A DNA stretch of 64,000 nt, from NCBI GenBank assembly GCA_964611645.1, contig CAZTAO010000001.1, positions 62,001 through 126,000 on the forward strand, in the 5' to 3' direction. Numbering within the stretch: the first letter of the stretch is position 1; each line of letters opens with the position of its first letter. Both the position numbers and the translations under genes were made by a program. Source of the stretch: CAZTAO01 sp964611645 (GTDB lineage: Bacteria; Armatimonadota; UBA5829). Positions 51,728 through 59,484 of this stretch are shown here, piece after piece. The notes under the pieces are model-generated. The model worked only from the letters and a program-made list of their open reading frames with translations. It was not told the DNA's origin and made no database searches.

Positions 51728-52765
51728 ATGGCAGTCAAAGTCGGAATCAACGGTTTTGGGAGAATAGGCCGCCTTACCCTGCGCGCTATTCTTCAGGAGT
51801 ACAAGGGTCAGATCGAGGTCGTGGCAATCAACGACCTTTTCGACTCCAAGACCAACGCTCACCTTTTCAAGTATGACACCAACTACGGCCCATGGCCCGG
51901 AACCGTGTCCGCCGAAGACGACAACATCGTTATCGACGGCAAGAAGGTCAAAGTCTACGCCCACAAGGATCCGGCCGCTATACCCTGGCAGGATCACGGC
52001 ATCGAGATCGTTGTCGAGGCCACCGGAATCTTCACGGACGCCAAGGGCGATCCCGCGAAGGGCAAAGCCGGCGCATCCGCTCACATCCACGACACCGTGA
52101 AGAAAGTCATCATCTCCGCCCCCGCGAAGAATGAGGACGCTACCATAGTGCTGGGCGTGAACGACGAGATCTACGACGCCAAGAGCCACAACATCATCTC
52201 CAACGCAAGCTGCACGACCAACTGCCTTGCGCCGGTCTGCAAGGTCTTGCAGGATACGTTCGGCATTGAGAACGGCTTCATGACCACGGTCCACGCTTAC
52301 ACCAACGACCAGAAGACCGCCGACCAGGCCCACAAGGACCTTCGCCGATCTCGCGCTGCCGCTGCGAACATCATCCCGACCACCACGGGCGCGGCCAAGG
52401 CGATCTCGCTGGTTATACCTGCGCTCAAGGGCAAGATGAACGGTGGCGCGCTGAGAGTGCCGACCACGACAGTGTCGCTCGTCGACCTGAGCCTCATCCT
52501 CGAGAAGCCCGCGACGGTTGAAGCAATCAACGCCGCGATGAAGGCTGCCGCCGACGGACCGATGAAGGGCATTCTCGGATACACCGAGGACCCGGTTGTC
52601 TCCTCCGACTTCAAGGGCGACGGCCGAAGCTCTATATTCGACGCTCTGAGCACCATGTGTCTCACCGACAAGTTCGTCAAGGTTATGTCCTGGTACGATA
52701 ATGAGTGGGCATACTCGGTGAGAGTCGCCGACCTGATCGACATGATGGTCAAGAAGGGTCTGTAG
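51728..52765 (+). CDS. gap: Glyceraldehyde-3-phosphate dehydrogenase
   Basis: The 345-residue enzyme oxidises glyceraldehyde-3-phosphate to 1,3-bisphosphoglycerate with NAD+ or NADP+. It shows the dinucleotide fold INGFGRIGRLTLR, the active-site SNASCTTNCLAPV with catalytic Cys, TVHAYTNDQ, and SWYDNEWAYSVRV. NDLFDS follows strand two, where Asp favours NAD+. It is the first gene of gap-pgk-tpiA and has its own promoter and leader. Length is slightly above the usual 330-340. Confidence 0.97.
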   Translation: MAVKVGINGFGRIGRLTLRAILQEYKGQIEVVAINDLFDSKTNAHLFKYDTNYGPWPGTVSAEDDNIVIDGKKVKVYAHKDPAAIPWQDHGIEIVVEATGIFTDAKGDPAKGKAGASAHIHDTVKKVIISAPAKNEDATIVLGVNDEIYDAKSHNIISNASCTTNCLAPVCKVLQDTFGIENGFMTTVHAYTNDQKTADQAHKDLRRSRAAAANIIPTTTGAAKAISLVIPALKGKMNGGALRVPTTTVSLVDLSLILEKPATVEAINAAMKAAADGPMKGILGYTEDPVVSSDFKGDGRSSIFDALSTMCLTDKFVKVMSWYDNEWAYSVRVADLIDMMVKKGL

Positions 52766-52768
52766 GCC

Positions 52769-53951
52769 ATGAACAAGAAAACTGTCAGGGACATAGATGT
52801 AAGGGGTAAGCGGGTTCTGATGAGGGCCGACTTCAACGTCCCGCTGGATGCCGATCGCAATATCACGGACGATCGTCGGATCGCTGCCGCTCTCCCGACC
52901 ATAAAGTATGTGCTTGACAACGGCGGGCGGCTGATCCTGATGTCGCATCTAGGCCGCCCCAAGTTCGATGATGACGGCAAACTGCTGCCGGAGTGCGTGC
53001 CGCAGTTCAACCTCGATCCCGTAGCGAAGCGTTTGTCGGAACTTCTGGGCAAGCCCGTGAAGAAGATGGGCGACTGCGTGGGCGATGAGGTCAAAGCGGC
53101 CGCGATGGCTCTCAAAGACGGCGAAGTGCTGCTGCTGGAGAATGTCCGCTTCTACAAAAAGGAAACCAAGAACGATCCGGCGTTCTCGGCCAAGCTGGCC
53201 GATCTGGGCGAGGTGTATGTGAACGACGCGTTCGGCACCGCCCATAGAGCGCATTCCTCAACCGAGGGTGTGGCTCATATTCTGCCGGCAGTCGGCGGTT
53301 TCCTGATGGAGAAGAAAATGAGGTATCTTGGCAAGGCTCTGACCGGCNNNNNNNNNNAAAGTCGCCGACAAGATCCCGGTGATAGACAACCTGCTGGCCA
53401 AAGTGGACAAGCTGATGATCGGCGGCGGGATGGTCTTCACATTCTTCAAGGCCCAGGGCAAAGAGATCGGAAAGTCCATCCTGGATGCCGAGGGTCTGGA
53501 GAAGGCAGTAGACGCCATAGCAAAGGCCAGGAAGCTTGGAGTTGAGCTGATCCTGCCGGTGGATATTGTCGTGGCAGACCAGTTCAGCGCCGATGCCAAC
53601 AGCAAGGTGGGAGACGCCGACGCCATTCCCGCCGACTGGCTGGGAATGGACATAGGTCCGAAGTCCATCGAACTGTTCAAGGCAGCTATCGCGCAGTCCA
53701 AGACTATCGTGTGGAATGGCCCGATGGGTGTTTTCGAGATGCCCAAGTTCGCAGCCGGAACTCACGAGGTCGCGGTTGCGCTGGCCAACTCGGACGCAGT
53801 GACCATAATCGGCGGAGGAGACTCCGCTGCGGCGGTCGAGCAGATGGGTCTTGCCGACAAAATGAGCCACGTCTCCACAGGCGGCGGCGCATCCCTGGAG
53901 TTCCTGGAAGGCATAGAACTCCCCGGCGTGGCAGCCTTGCAGGACAAGTAA
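52769..53951 (+). CDS. pgk: Phosphoglycerate kinase (interrupted by 10 N)
   Basis: PGK transfers phosphate from 1,3-bisphosphoglycerate to ADP. The N-terminal half has VRGKRVLMRADFNVPL, LMSHLGRPK, FYKKETKNDP and VNDAFGTAHRAHSST; the C-terminal half has KVDKLMIGGGMVFTFFKAQG, WNGPMGVFEMPKFAAGT and IIGGGDSAAAVEQ. Bases 53348-53357 are N. Left of the gap the frame ends at GKALTG and right of it resumes at KVADKIPV; the family has about 13 residues between (like NPERPFVAILGGA), so about 39 bases are missing rather than ten, and the ten-N filler makes a false frameshift. The gene is therefore one intact CDS of about 403 residues. Confidence 0.95.
53348..53357. other. Assembly gap (10 N) in pgk
   Basis: The filler is not a multiple of three and hides about 39 bases by comparison with the family, including the GGA segment near the nucleotide site. 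Confidence 0.9.
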
Positions 53952-53975
53952 TCGAACAAGCAATGTAGACGTGAA

Positions 53976-54003
53976 GGGGAGCGCCATCTGGCGCTCCCCT
54001 TTT
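53976..54003 (+). terminator. Hairpin with T-run between pgk and tpiA
   Basis: GGGGAGCGCC (53976-53985) and GGCGCTCCCC (53990-53999) form a perfect 10-bp stem with an ATCT loop and a short TTTT run. It may reduce expression of tpiA relative to gap and pgk. Confidence 0.75.
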
Positions 54004-54029
54004 GTCCATTAGTCTCTTTTGGAGGAAAC

Positions 54030-54830
54030 ATGTCAAGAACACCATTCATAGCAGGCAACTGGAAAATGAACAAGAACATCGCTGAGGGCGTCGCGCTGGC
54101 GAACGAACTCAAGGCGATGATAGCGGATGTGAAGGGCGTGGACGTTGCAGTGTGCCCGACCTTTGTGTCGCTGCAGAAAGTTGGCGAGGCCATCAAGGGC
54201 AGCAATATCGACCTCGGTGGGCAGTGTTGCTTCTGGAAAGAGTCCGGCGCGTGGACCAGCCAGATAGCCCCTAGCATGCTGATGGATGTCGGCTGCAAGT
54301 GGGTCATAGTAGGCCACTCCGAGACCCGCGGTCGCTTCGGGACAGTAGATGACGAGCTTGGCTGCGTGCTGTCCTATTTCGGCGAGCGCGACCAGACCGT
54401 GAACATGAAAGCCAAGGCCGCTTTTGCCGCCGGGCTTATCCCGATCATTGCTTGCGGTGAACTGCTTTCCGAGCGTGAAGCCGGACAGACGGACGAAGTC
54501 ATCAAGTGCCAGATGCGCACCGACCTCGCTGGATTCACCGCCGGACAGGCAAACGCGATGGTCATAGCCTATGAGCCGGTATGGGCGATAGGCACTGGCA
54601 AAGTCTGCGACAGCGACGAGGCCGATAGGGTCTGCGGTGTCATCCGCTCAGTGGTCGCCGAGATGTACGGAGCGGGTACCGCTGAGGCCGTTCGCATTCA
54701 GTACGGCGGCAGCGTCAAACCCGACAACGCCAACGAGCTTCTACACAAACCCAACATAGACGGCGCCCTGGTAGGCGGAGCAGCCCTGAAAGCCTCTGAC
54801 TTCGCGGCGATCGTGAAAGCGGCCCTCTAG
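54030..54830 (+). CDS. tpiA: Triosephosphate isomerase
   Basis: The 266-residue enzyme interconverts dihydroxyacetone phosphate and glyceraldehyde-3-phosphate. Motifs: AGNWKMNK with the catalytic Lys, VIVGHSETRGRFG with the electrophilic His, AYEPVWAIGTGK with the catalytic Glu, IQYGGSVKPDN and GALVGGAALKA. It is slightly longer than usual (about 250). GGAGG precedes ATG 54030. It completes the gap-pgk-tpiA set. Confidence 0.97.
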   Translation: MSRTPFIAGNWKMNKNIAEGVALANELKAMIADVKGVDVAVCPTFVSLQKVGEAIKGSNIDLGGQCCFWKESGAWTSQIAPSMLMDVGCKWVIVGHSETRGRFGTVDDELGCVLSYFGERDQTVNMKAKAAFAAGLIPIIACGELLSEREAGQTDEVIKCQMRTDLAGFTAGQANAMVIAYEPVWAIGTGKVCDSDEADRVCGVIRSVVAEMYGAGTAEAVRIQYGGSVKPDNANELLHKPNIDGALVGGAALKASDFAAIVKAAL

Positions 54831-54870
54831 CAGATAGCCAATGGCCTATGGCCAATGGCAGAACTGCAAT

Positions 54871-54957
54871 CCCCTCTCCCCTTGCGGGAGAGGCGTTGCC
54901 CGAAAGCAACCCCTAGCGAAGCGGGGTTGCGAAAGGGGCGGGGGTGAGGGGTCTCCA
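54871..54957. repeat. Dispersed repeat, long form with nested hairpin, abutting the next gene
   Basis: CCTCTCCC (54873-54880) pairs with GGGAGAGG (54886-54893). The nested module has GCAACCCC (54906-54913) pairing with GGGGTTGC (54923-54930), flanked by GAAA at 54902 and 54931. The 3' arm GGGTGAGGGG ends five to eight bases before the next start codon and so supplies its ribosome site. Confidence 0.78.
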
Positions 54958-55938
54958 ATGAAATGGTCTCTTGGCGTTAACGAAGACGTCATAACCGAAT
55001 ACGGTGGGTCCAAGCTCAACGACTACCTTGCAGGCCCTGAGGTGGTCGTTGAGACTTGGCGGCGCGCCCGGCCCAGGATTGCGGAAGCCTTTGGGATGGA
55101 CCTTCTCACCCAGCCCGGGTCTACCTCCCATGCGTTCCTGGAGTCCGAGTCTTTGGGGCAGAGCATCTACTGGCCCGAAGATAGCTGGCCCGCGCCTGCC
55201 GACACTATACTCAAAGAGCCAGAAGACATCGACAAGCTGGAACTTGTCACGGACTTCATGTCCCGCCCAAACACCAGGATCCTGCGGGACATGCGGTCCT
55301 ACATACAGGCACAGTCAGGGCCGGATGCTGGCGGCTTGCACGAGGGGATGGTCGGCAACGCCCACATCACTACCGCCCGCAACCTTCGTGGGGACGACAT
55401 CTTCTGCGACATGTACGAGCGCCCCGAGTGGTGCCATAGGCTCTTTGAGTTCCTCACCGAAAACCACATACTCTGCACCCAGGACCTCTGGCGATACCAG
55501 GGCATCGATCAGCCGAGCTTCTTCCACATAGCTGACGACTTCGCCGGTATGGTTTCGCCTCCGCTATTTGAGGAGTTCGTGATACCATACTGGAAGCGCA
55601 CTCTGGAGGTGTTGGGCAAGGGATGCGAGACTGTGATGGTTCACAGTGAGGTCATGCATCCGGAGCATCTGCCGTTCCTCCACGAACTGCCGATCACGGT
55701 CGTGGACTACGGCCAGGACCCGTTCGTGACCCCAAGGCAGGCGATTGACCTGGGGATAGGCGTCAGTTGGCACTACCTCGATCTGGAACTGCTGATCGGT
55801 AACCCGGACACCATCCGCAAGCGATACGAATACTATGTTGATAGTGGCCTGGACAGGATTGTTCTGAGCGTGGTCCATCGCAGAGTTCCGCCGGAGAACG
55901 TGCGCGCGCTGATTGCGGTGGCGAAGGAGTATGAGTAG
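54958..55938 (+). CDS. Uroporphyrinogen decarboxylase-like (URO-D family) protein
   Basis: The 326-residue protein belongs to the URO-D/corrinoid methyltransferase superfamily by its barrel pattern (IYWPEDSWPAPADTILKEPED, FFHIADDFAGMVSPPLFEEFVIPYWKRTLEVL, VMVHSEVMHPEHLPFLHELPITVVDYG, GLDRIVLSVVHRRVPPENV). The heme-pathway HemE signatures are not evident, so it is more likely one of the uncharacterised paralogues, some of which are methyltransferases. ATG 54958 is chosen; a longer ORF from 54841 reads through the repeat. It precedes the nitrilase-family gene by three bases. Confidence 0.8.
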   Translation: MKWSLGVNEDVITEYGGSKLNDYLAGPEVVVETWRRARPRIAEAFGMDLLTQPGSTSHAFLESESLGQSIYWPEDSWPAPADTILKEPEDIDKLELVTDFMSRPNTRILRDMRSYIQAQSGPDAGGLHEGMVGNAHITTARNLRGDDIFCDMYERPEWCHRLFEFLTENHILCTQDLWRYQGIDQPSFFHIADDFAGMVSPPLFEEFVIPYWKRTLEVLGKGCETVMVHSEVMHPEHLPFLHELPITVVDYGQDPFVTPRQAIDLGIGVSWHYLDLELLIGNPDTIRKRYEYYVDSGLDRIVLSVVHRRVPPENVRALIAVAKEYE

Positions 55939-55941
55939 AAC

Positions 55942-56877
55942 ATGAGAGAGATACGAGTTTCGACAGTCAACGCCCGTGGGACATCGTGCAGCGAACAGCC
56001 CGCCGATATCCTCAAGACCATGAATGACAGGCTGGTCGCGGTTACGCCGGATAAGCCCGACCTCATCCTTATCTCTGAGCTCTTCGCCAACCACCCCACC
56101 GACTGCACCCGCGAGTCCGCCGAGGCATTCGCCCAAAGCGTGCCGGGGCCTGTGTCCGAAGAAGTCGCCGCACATGCTCGTAGGCTCGGCTGCTATATTG
56201 CATTCGGTCTGCTGCGGGAGCATCAGGGGAGGTTCTACAACAGCATAGTGATGCTGGACCGCGACGGCAAGCAGGTCTGGACCTACGACAAGTTCACCCC
56301 GATGCCCATCGAGATGACAGGTTGGGGAGTCACCCCCGGGGCTCTGCCGCAGCCGCTGGAGTTCGAGTTTGGCCGGGTGGGCGGCGCGATCTGCTTCGAC
56401 ATCAACTTCATGGAAATGGCGGAGTATTACCAGAGGCAGTCGGTCGAACTGCTGCTGTTCTGCTCGGCATTCCCTGCGGGCAAGCTGCTGGACATCTGGG
56501 CGCTGCGATATGGCATGAACGTGGTCGGGGCAACTTGGTACGATTACAACCGCATCATCGATTGCACCGGTCGGACAGTTGCAAGCAGCAGCGACATCCT
56601 GCCCTATGCAACCGCCATCCTGAACCTCAACCGGCGCGTGGTCCACATGGACGGCAACTGGCCTGGCATTGAGAACATGCGTCAGAAATATGCATGCGAC
56701 GTTCTGATCGAAGACATGCGAGACGAAGCCACTGCCGTAATCACCAGCCTCAAGAAAGGCCTGGAGGTTGCCGAACTAATCAAAGAGTTCCAAATAGAAC
56801 CCCTCCCAACCTACCTCGACAGATGCCGAGGAGTCCGAGCAAGTCACGGCGGCCTACCGATGCCGAAGTGGTGGTAG
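55942..56877 (+). CDS. Carbon-nitrogen hydrolase (nitrilase superfamily)
   Basis: The 311-residue cytoplasmic protein has the Glu-Lys-Cys triad of the superfamily: ISELFAN with the Glu, TYDKFTPMP with the Lys and GAICFDINFMEMAEYY with the Cys, then LLLFCSAFPAG. It should hydrolyse an amide, carbamoyl or nitrile bond. A subfamily cannot be assigned; the insert NRIIDCTGRTVASSSDI replaces the usual SxIIDPxG and keeps the pattern. It is likely cotranslated with the URO-D-like gene, three bases apart. Confidence 0.88.
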   Translation: MREIRVSTVNARGTSCSEQPADILKTMNDRLVAVTPDKPDLILISELFANHPTDCTRESAEAFAQSVPGPVSEEVAAHARRLGCYIAFGLLREHQGRFYNSIVMLDRDGKQVWTYDKFTPMPIEMTGWGVTPGALPQPLEFEFGRVGGAICFDINFMEMAEYYQRQSVELLLFCSAFPAGKLLDIWALRYGMNVVGATWYDYNRIIDCTGRTVASSSDILPYATAILNLNRRVVHMDGNWPGIENMRQKYACDVLIEDMRDEATAVITSLKKGLEVAELIKEFQIEPLPTYLDRCRGVRASHGGLPMPKWW

Positions 56878-56879
56878 CC

Positions 56880-57000
56880 ACTTCCCCCTCCTCGTTAGGA
56901 GGGGGCGAGGGGGCGGTTCTCTTCACGTAACAGTTGTGCACGATGCTACGCCAGAAGAACCTCTCCCCAACCCTCCCCTGCGAGGGAGGGAGCAGTCAAC
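56880..57000. repeat. Two copies of the dispersed GC-rich repeat
   Basis: The first copy (56882-56930) has CCCCCTCCTCGTTAGGAGGGGG and then CGAGGGGGCGGTTCTCTTC in shorter parts; the second (56950-56992) starts AGAAGAACCTCTCCCC with a CCCTCCC/GGGAGGG stem. They fill the gap before the DUF4838-like gene. Confidence 0.72.
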
Positions 57001-57012
57001 CAGGAGCAAATA

Positions 57013-59484
57013 ATGCCATCAACAAGAACAATAATCCTGACCATGATTCTCGCAATCGCCGTCGCGTGTCCCGCCATTGCAGCCGTGAAGCTCGTGCAAA
57101 ACGGCAAGCCCGTTGCCGTAATAGTCATACCGGACAACCCCACGCCTGTGGTGGCATACGCGGCTCAAGAACTGCAATACCACGTCGAGCAAGCCACCGG
57201 CTCGAGGCTGGAGACAGTCTCGGAAGCAGGCTGGAATTTGTCCACTCCCGCTATCTTGCTCGGCCCGACTAAGGCTGCGGTCAAGGCTGGTATACGCTTC
57301 GACAGCAAGCGGCCTAACCAGTACGTTCTGCGGACCGTTGGCAGCAATCTGTTCATTCTTGGGGATGACACATCTGGCGATGTCTTCGGCCCGTATCGGG
57401 TTCTCCACGAGAACTACACCCACGTCGGGACCCTGCTGGGAGTCTATGACCTGCTGCGGAACCAGCTTGGGGTGAAGTGGCTCTGGCCGGGGAAGCTGGG
57501 CGAGGTGATTCCAAAGCGGAACAGCATTGAGATTGGCAAACTGAACAAGCTGTCCGGCCCCAAGCTTATACACACACGCATTCGTGACGGAATCTACACC
57601 GTGGCTAACCCGGCGGGGTGGTCATCCGAAGCTGAGTATGCAAGATATACCACCGAGCAGTCGATCTGGCTGCGTCGGCAGGGCATTGCGATGGCTATGA
57701 ATATGGATATACATCATTCTTTCACAGACTGGTGGAGCCGCTACTCCAAGAACCACCCCGAGTTCTTCAACCAACTTCCCGACGGCACCCGGAGACCCAA
57801 CCCATACTATGGCGGCGGAGACCCTTCTTTTGTATCGATGAGCGTCAGTGAGCCGGGACTTCACAAGCAGATAGTGGAAAACTGGAAAGCGAGAAGAAGT
57901 GTTCTCGCCCCATATATCGATGCCAGCGAAGACGATGCCCCCGGAAGCTGCACTTGCGACAGGTGCATGTCCTGGGACGTCCCCAATGGCAAACTGGATT
58001 TCCCATTCGACCAGCGCCTGGCCAAGGCAAAGGAAGCTTTCGCCAAAGGCGATGAGAACTGGGTCGGCAAGCTTGGCAACGTCTCGGACCGCTACGCCAG
58101 ATACTACCTTGAAGTGCAGAATGAAGCCCGAAAGACAGACCCCGATGTGGTTGTTATGGGTTTCGCGTACGCTAACTACACCGTGCCGCCCGTGAGCGCG
58201 AAGCTCAATGAGAATGTGATAGTAGCGATAGTCCCGGGCCTGATGTTCCCGTGGACTGCTGAGAAGATCAAGGCCTTCCGCGCGCAGTGGCAGGGGTGGG
58301 CCAAGACCGGCTGCAGGCTAATGCTCCGGCCAAACTACACTCTCGATGGCGGCAATATGCCCATATTCTACGCCAGAAAGCTCGGCGAAGACCTGCGATT
58401 TGCGGCCAAGAATGGAATGATCGCCACTGACTTCGATAGCCTCACCGGCCAGTGGTCAACCCAGGGGCCGAACCTCTATGTGCTTACCAGAATGCAGCTT
58501 CAGCCGGAACTGAGCGTGAACCGGGTCCTGGATGAATACTACTCGGGTTTCGGCCCGGCATCCGGCGCGGTCAGGGCATACTTCGGATACTGGGAAGAGT
58601 TCTCCGACAGTATCAGCGACAAAGATTACAACAAAGCCGCCGAGGAGACCAAGGGCGACTGGGCCAGGTTTGTTCGAATGCAGGGAAGATTCTTTACCCC
58701 GCAAGTGATGGCGGAGGGCAAGAGGCTGCTGGACAAGGCCGCCGAAGCCGCCGCATCCGACCCCGTGGCGAAGCAGCGCGTCGAGTTCCTCTCGCGCGGT
58801 CTGGAGAACGCGTCGCTTACACTCGCCGCCCACGAAGCGTTCCTCGCATACAAAGCCGGATCCCCCATCGACTCCTACCGCAATGCGATGCGAGCGCTGG
58901 ACTCCTTCCGAAAGGACAGCGAGCCCTGGAACATCGCCAATATGGGATTCCTGTCATACTTCGAGGGCATGACCTGGGACCGGAACCTGCTCAAGGTGAT
59001 GGATACTCCCGGCGATGAGCTTGGCGGGACATGGAAGTTCCAGTGGGACCCCAACGATGTCGGCCTTGCCCAGGACTGGCAGGCGGACACCGCCAACACC
59101 TCCAACTGGCTGGACATCACAACCAACGGCCCATGGGAAGAACAGCCAGTCGGCAAAGCCTGGCAGGCGGAGCACGGAAGCCCGTACGATGGCCACGCGT
59201 GGTATCGCAAGGACTTCAGCGTGACCCCGGAGCAGGCCGCGAAGAACGTGAAACTGGTTTTCGGCGCAGTGGACGAAGCGTGCAAAGTCTTCCTCAACGG
59301 CAAACAGATACTCGACCGCCCATTCCCGTTCCAGGGCAACATGAACTCCTGGCAGGAAGCCTTTGACATAGACATCAAGCCCTACCTCCGTACCGACAAA
59401 CCAAACAACCTGTCAGTGCGAGTCGAAGACAAAGCAGGAGCCGGTGGAATATGGAGGCCGGTGTGGCTGGTGGTCAAGGACTGA
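57013..59484 (+). CDS. Exported DUF4838-like glycoside-hydrolase-type protein
   Basis: The 823-residue protein has a signal peptide (1-23). Its N-terminal part (PVAVIVIPDNPTPVVAYAAQELQYHVEQATG) is the alpha-glucuronidase-like substrate domain, followed by a TIM-barrel-like DUF4838 region containing the Cys-rich ASEDDAPGSCTCDRCMSWD segment. The C-terminal ~150 residues form a galactose-binding-like domain of the GH2 type (WYRKDFSVTPEQAAKNVKLVFGAVDEACKVFLNGK, RVEDKAGAGGIWRPVWL). It probably acts on plant or microbial polysaccharide outside the cytoplasm; the substrate is unknown. ATG 57013 follows AGGAG. Its end overlaps the convergent pabBC gene by 11 bases. Confidence 0.82.
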   Translation: MPSTRTIILTMILAIAVACPAIAAVKLVQNGKPVAVIVIPDNPTPVVAYAAQELQYHVEQATGSRLETVSEAGWNLSTPAILLGPTKAAVKAGIRFDSKRPNQYVLRTVGSNLFILGDDTSGDVFGPYRVLHENYTHVGTLLGVYDLLRNQLGVKWLWPGKLGEVIPKRNSIEIGKLNKLSGPKLIHTRIRDGIYTVANPAGWSSEAEYARYTTEQSIWLRRQGIAMAMNMDIHHSFTDWWSRYSKNHPEFFNQLPDGTRRPNPYYGGGDPSFVSMSVSEPGLHKQIVENWKARRSVLAPYIDASEDDAPGSCTCDRCMSWDVPNGKLDFPFDQRLAKAKEAFAKGDENWVGKLGNVSDRYARYYLEVQNEARKTDPDVVVMGFAYANYTVPPVSAKLNENVIVAIVPGLMFPWTAEKIKAFRAQWQGWAKTGCRLMLRPNYTLDGGNMPIFYARKLGEDLRFAAKNGMIATDFDSLTGQWSTQGPNLYVLTRMQLQPELSVNRVLDEYYSGFGPASGAVRAYFGYWEEFSDSISDKDYNKAAEETKGDWARFVRMQGRFFTPQVMAEGKRLLDKAAEAAASDPVAKQRVEFLSRGLENASLTLAAHEAFLAYKAGSPIDSYRNAMRALDSFRKDSEPWNIANMGFLSYFEGMTWDRNLLKVMDTPGDELGGTWKFQWDPNDVGLAQDWQADTANTSNWLDITTNGPWEEQPVGKAWQAEHGSPYDGHAWYRKDFSVTPEQAAKNVKLVFGAVDEACKVFLNGKQILDRPFPFQGNMNSWQEAFDIDIKPYLRTDKPNNLSVRVEDKAGAGGIWRPVWLVVKD

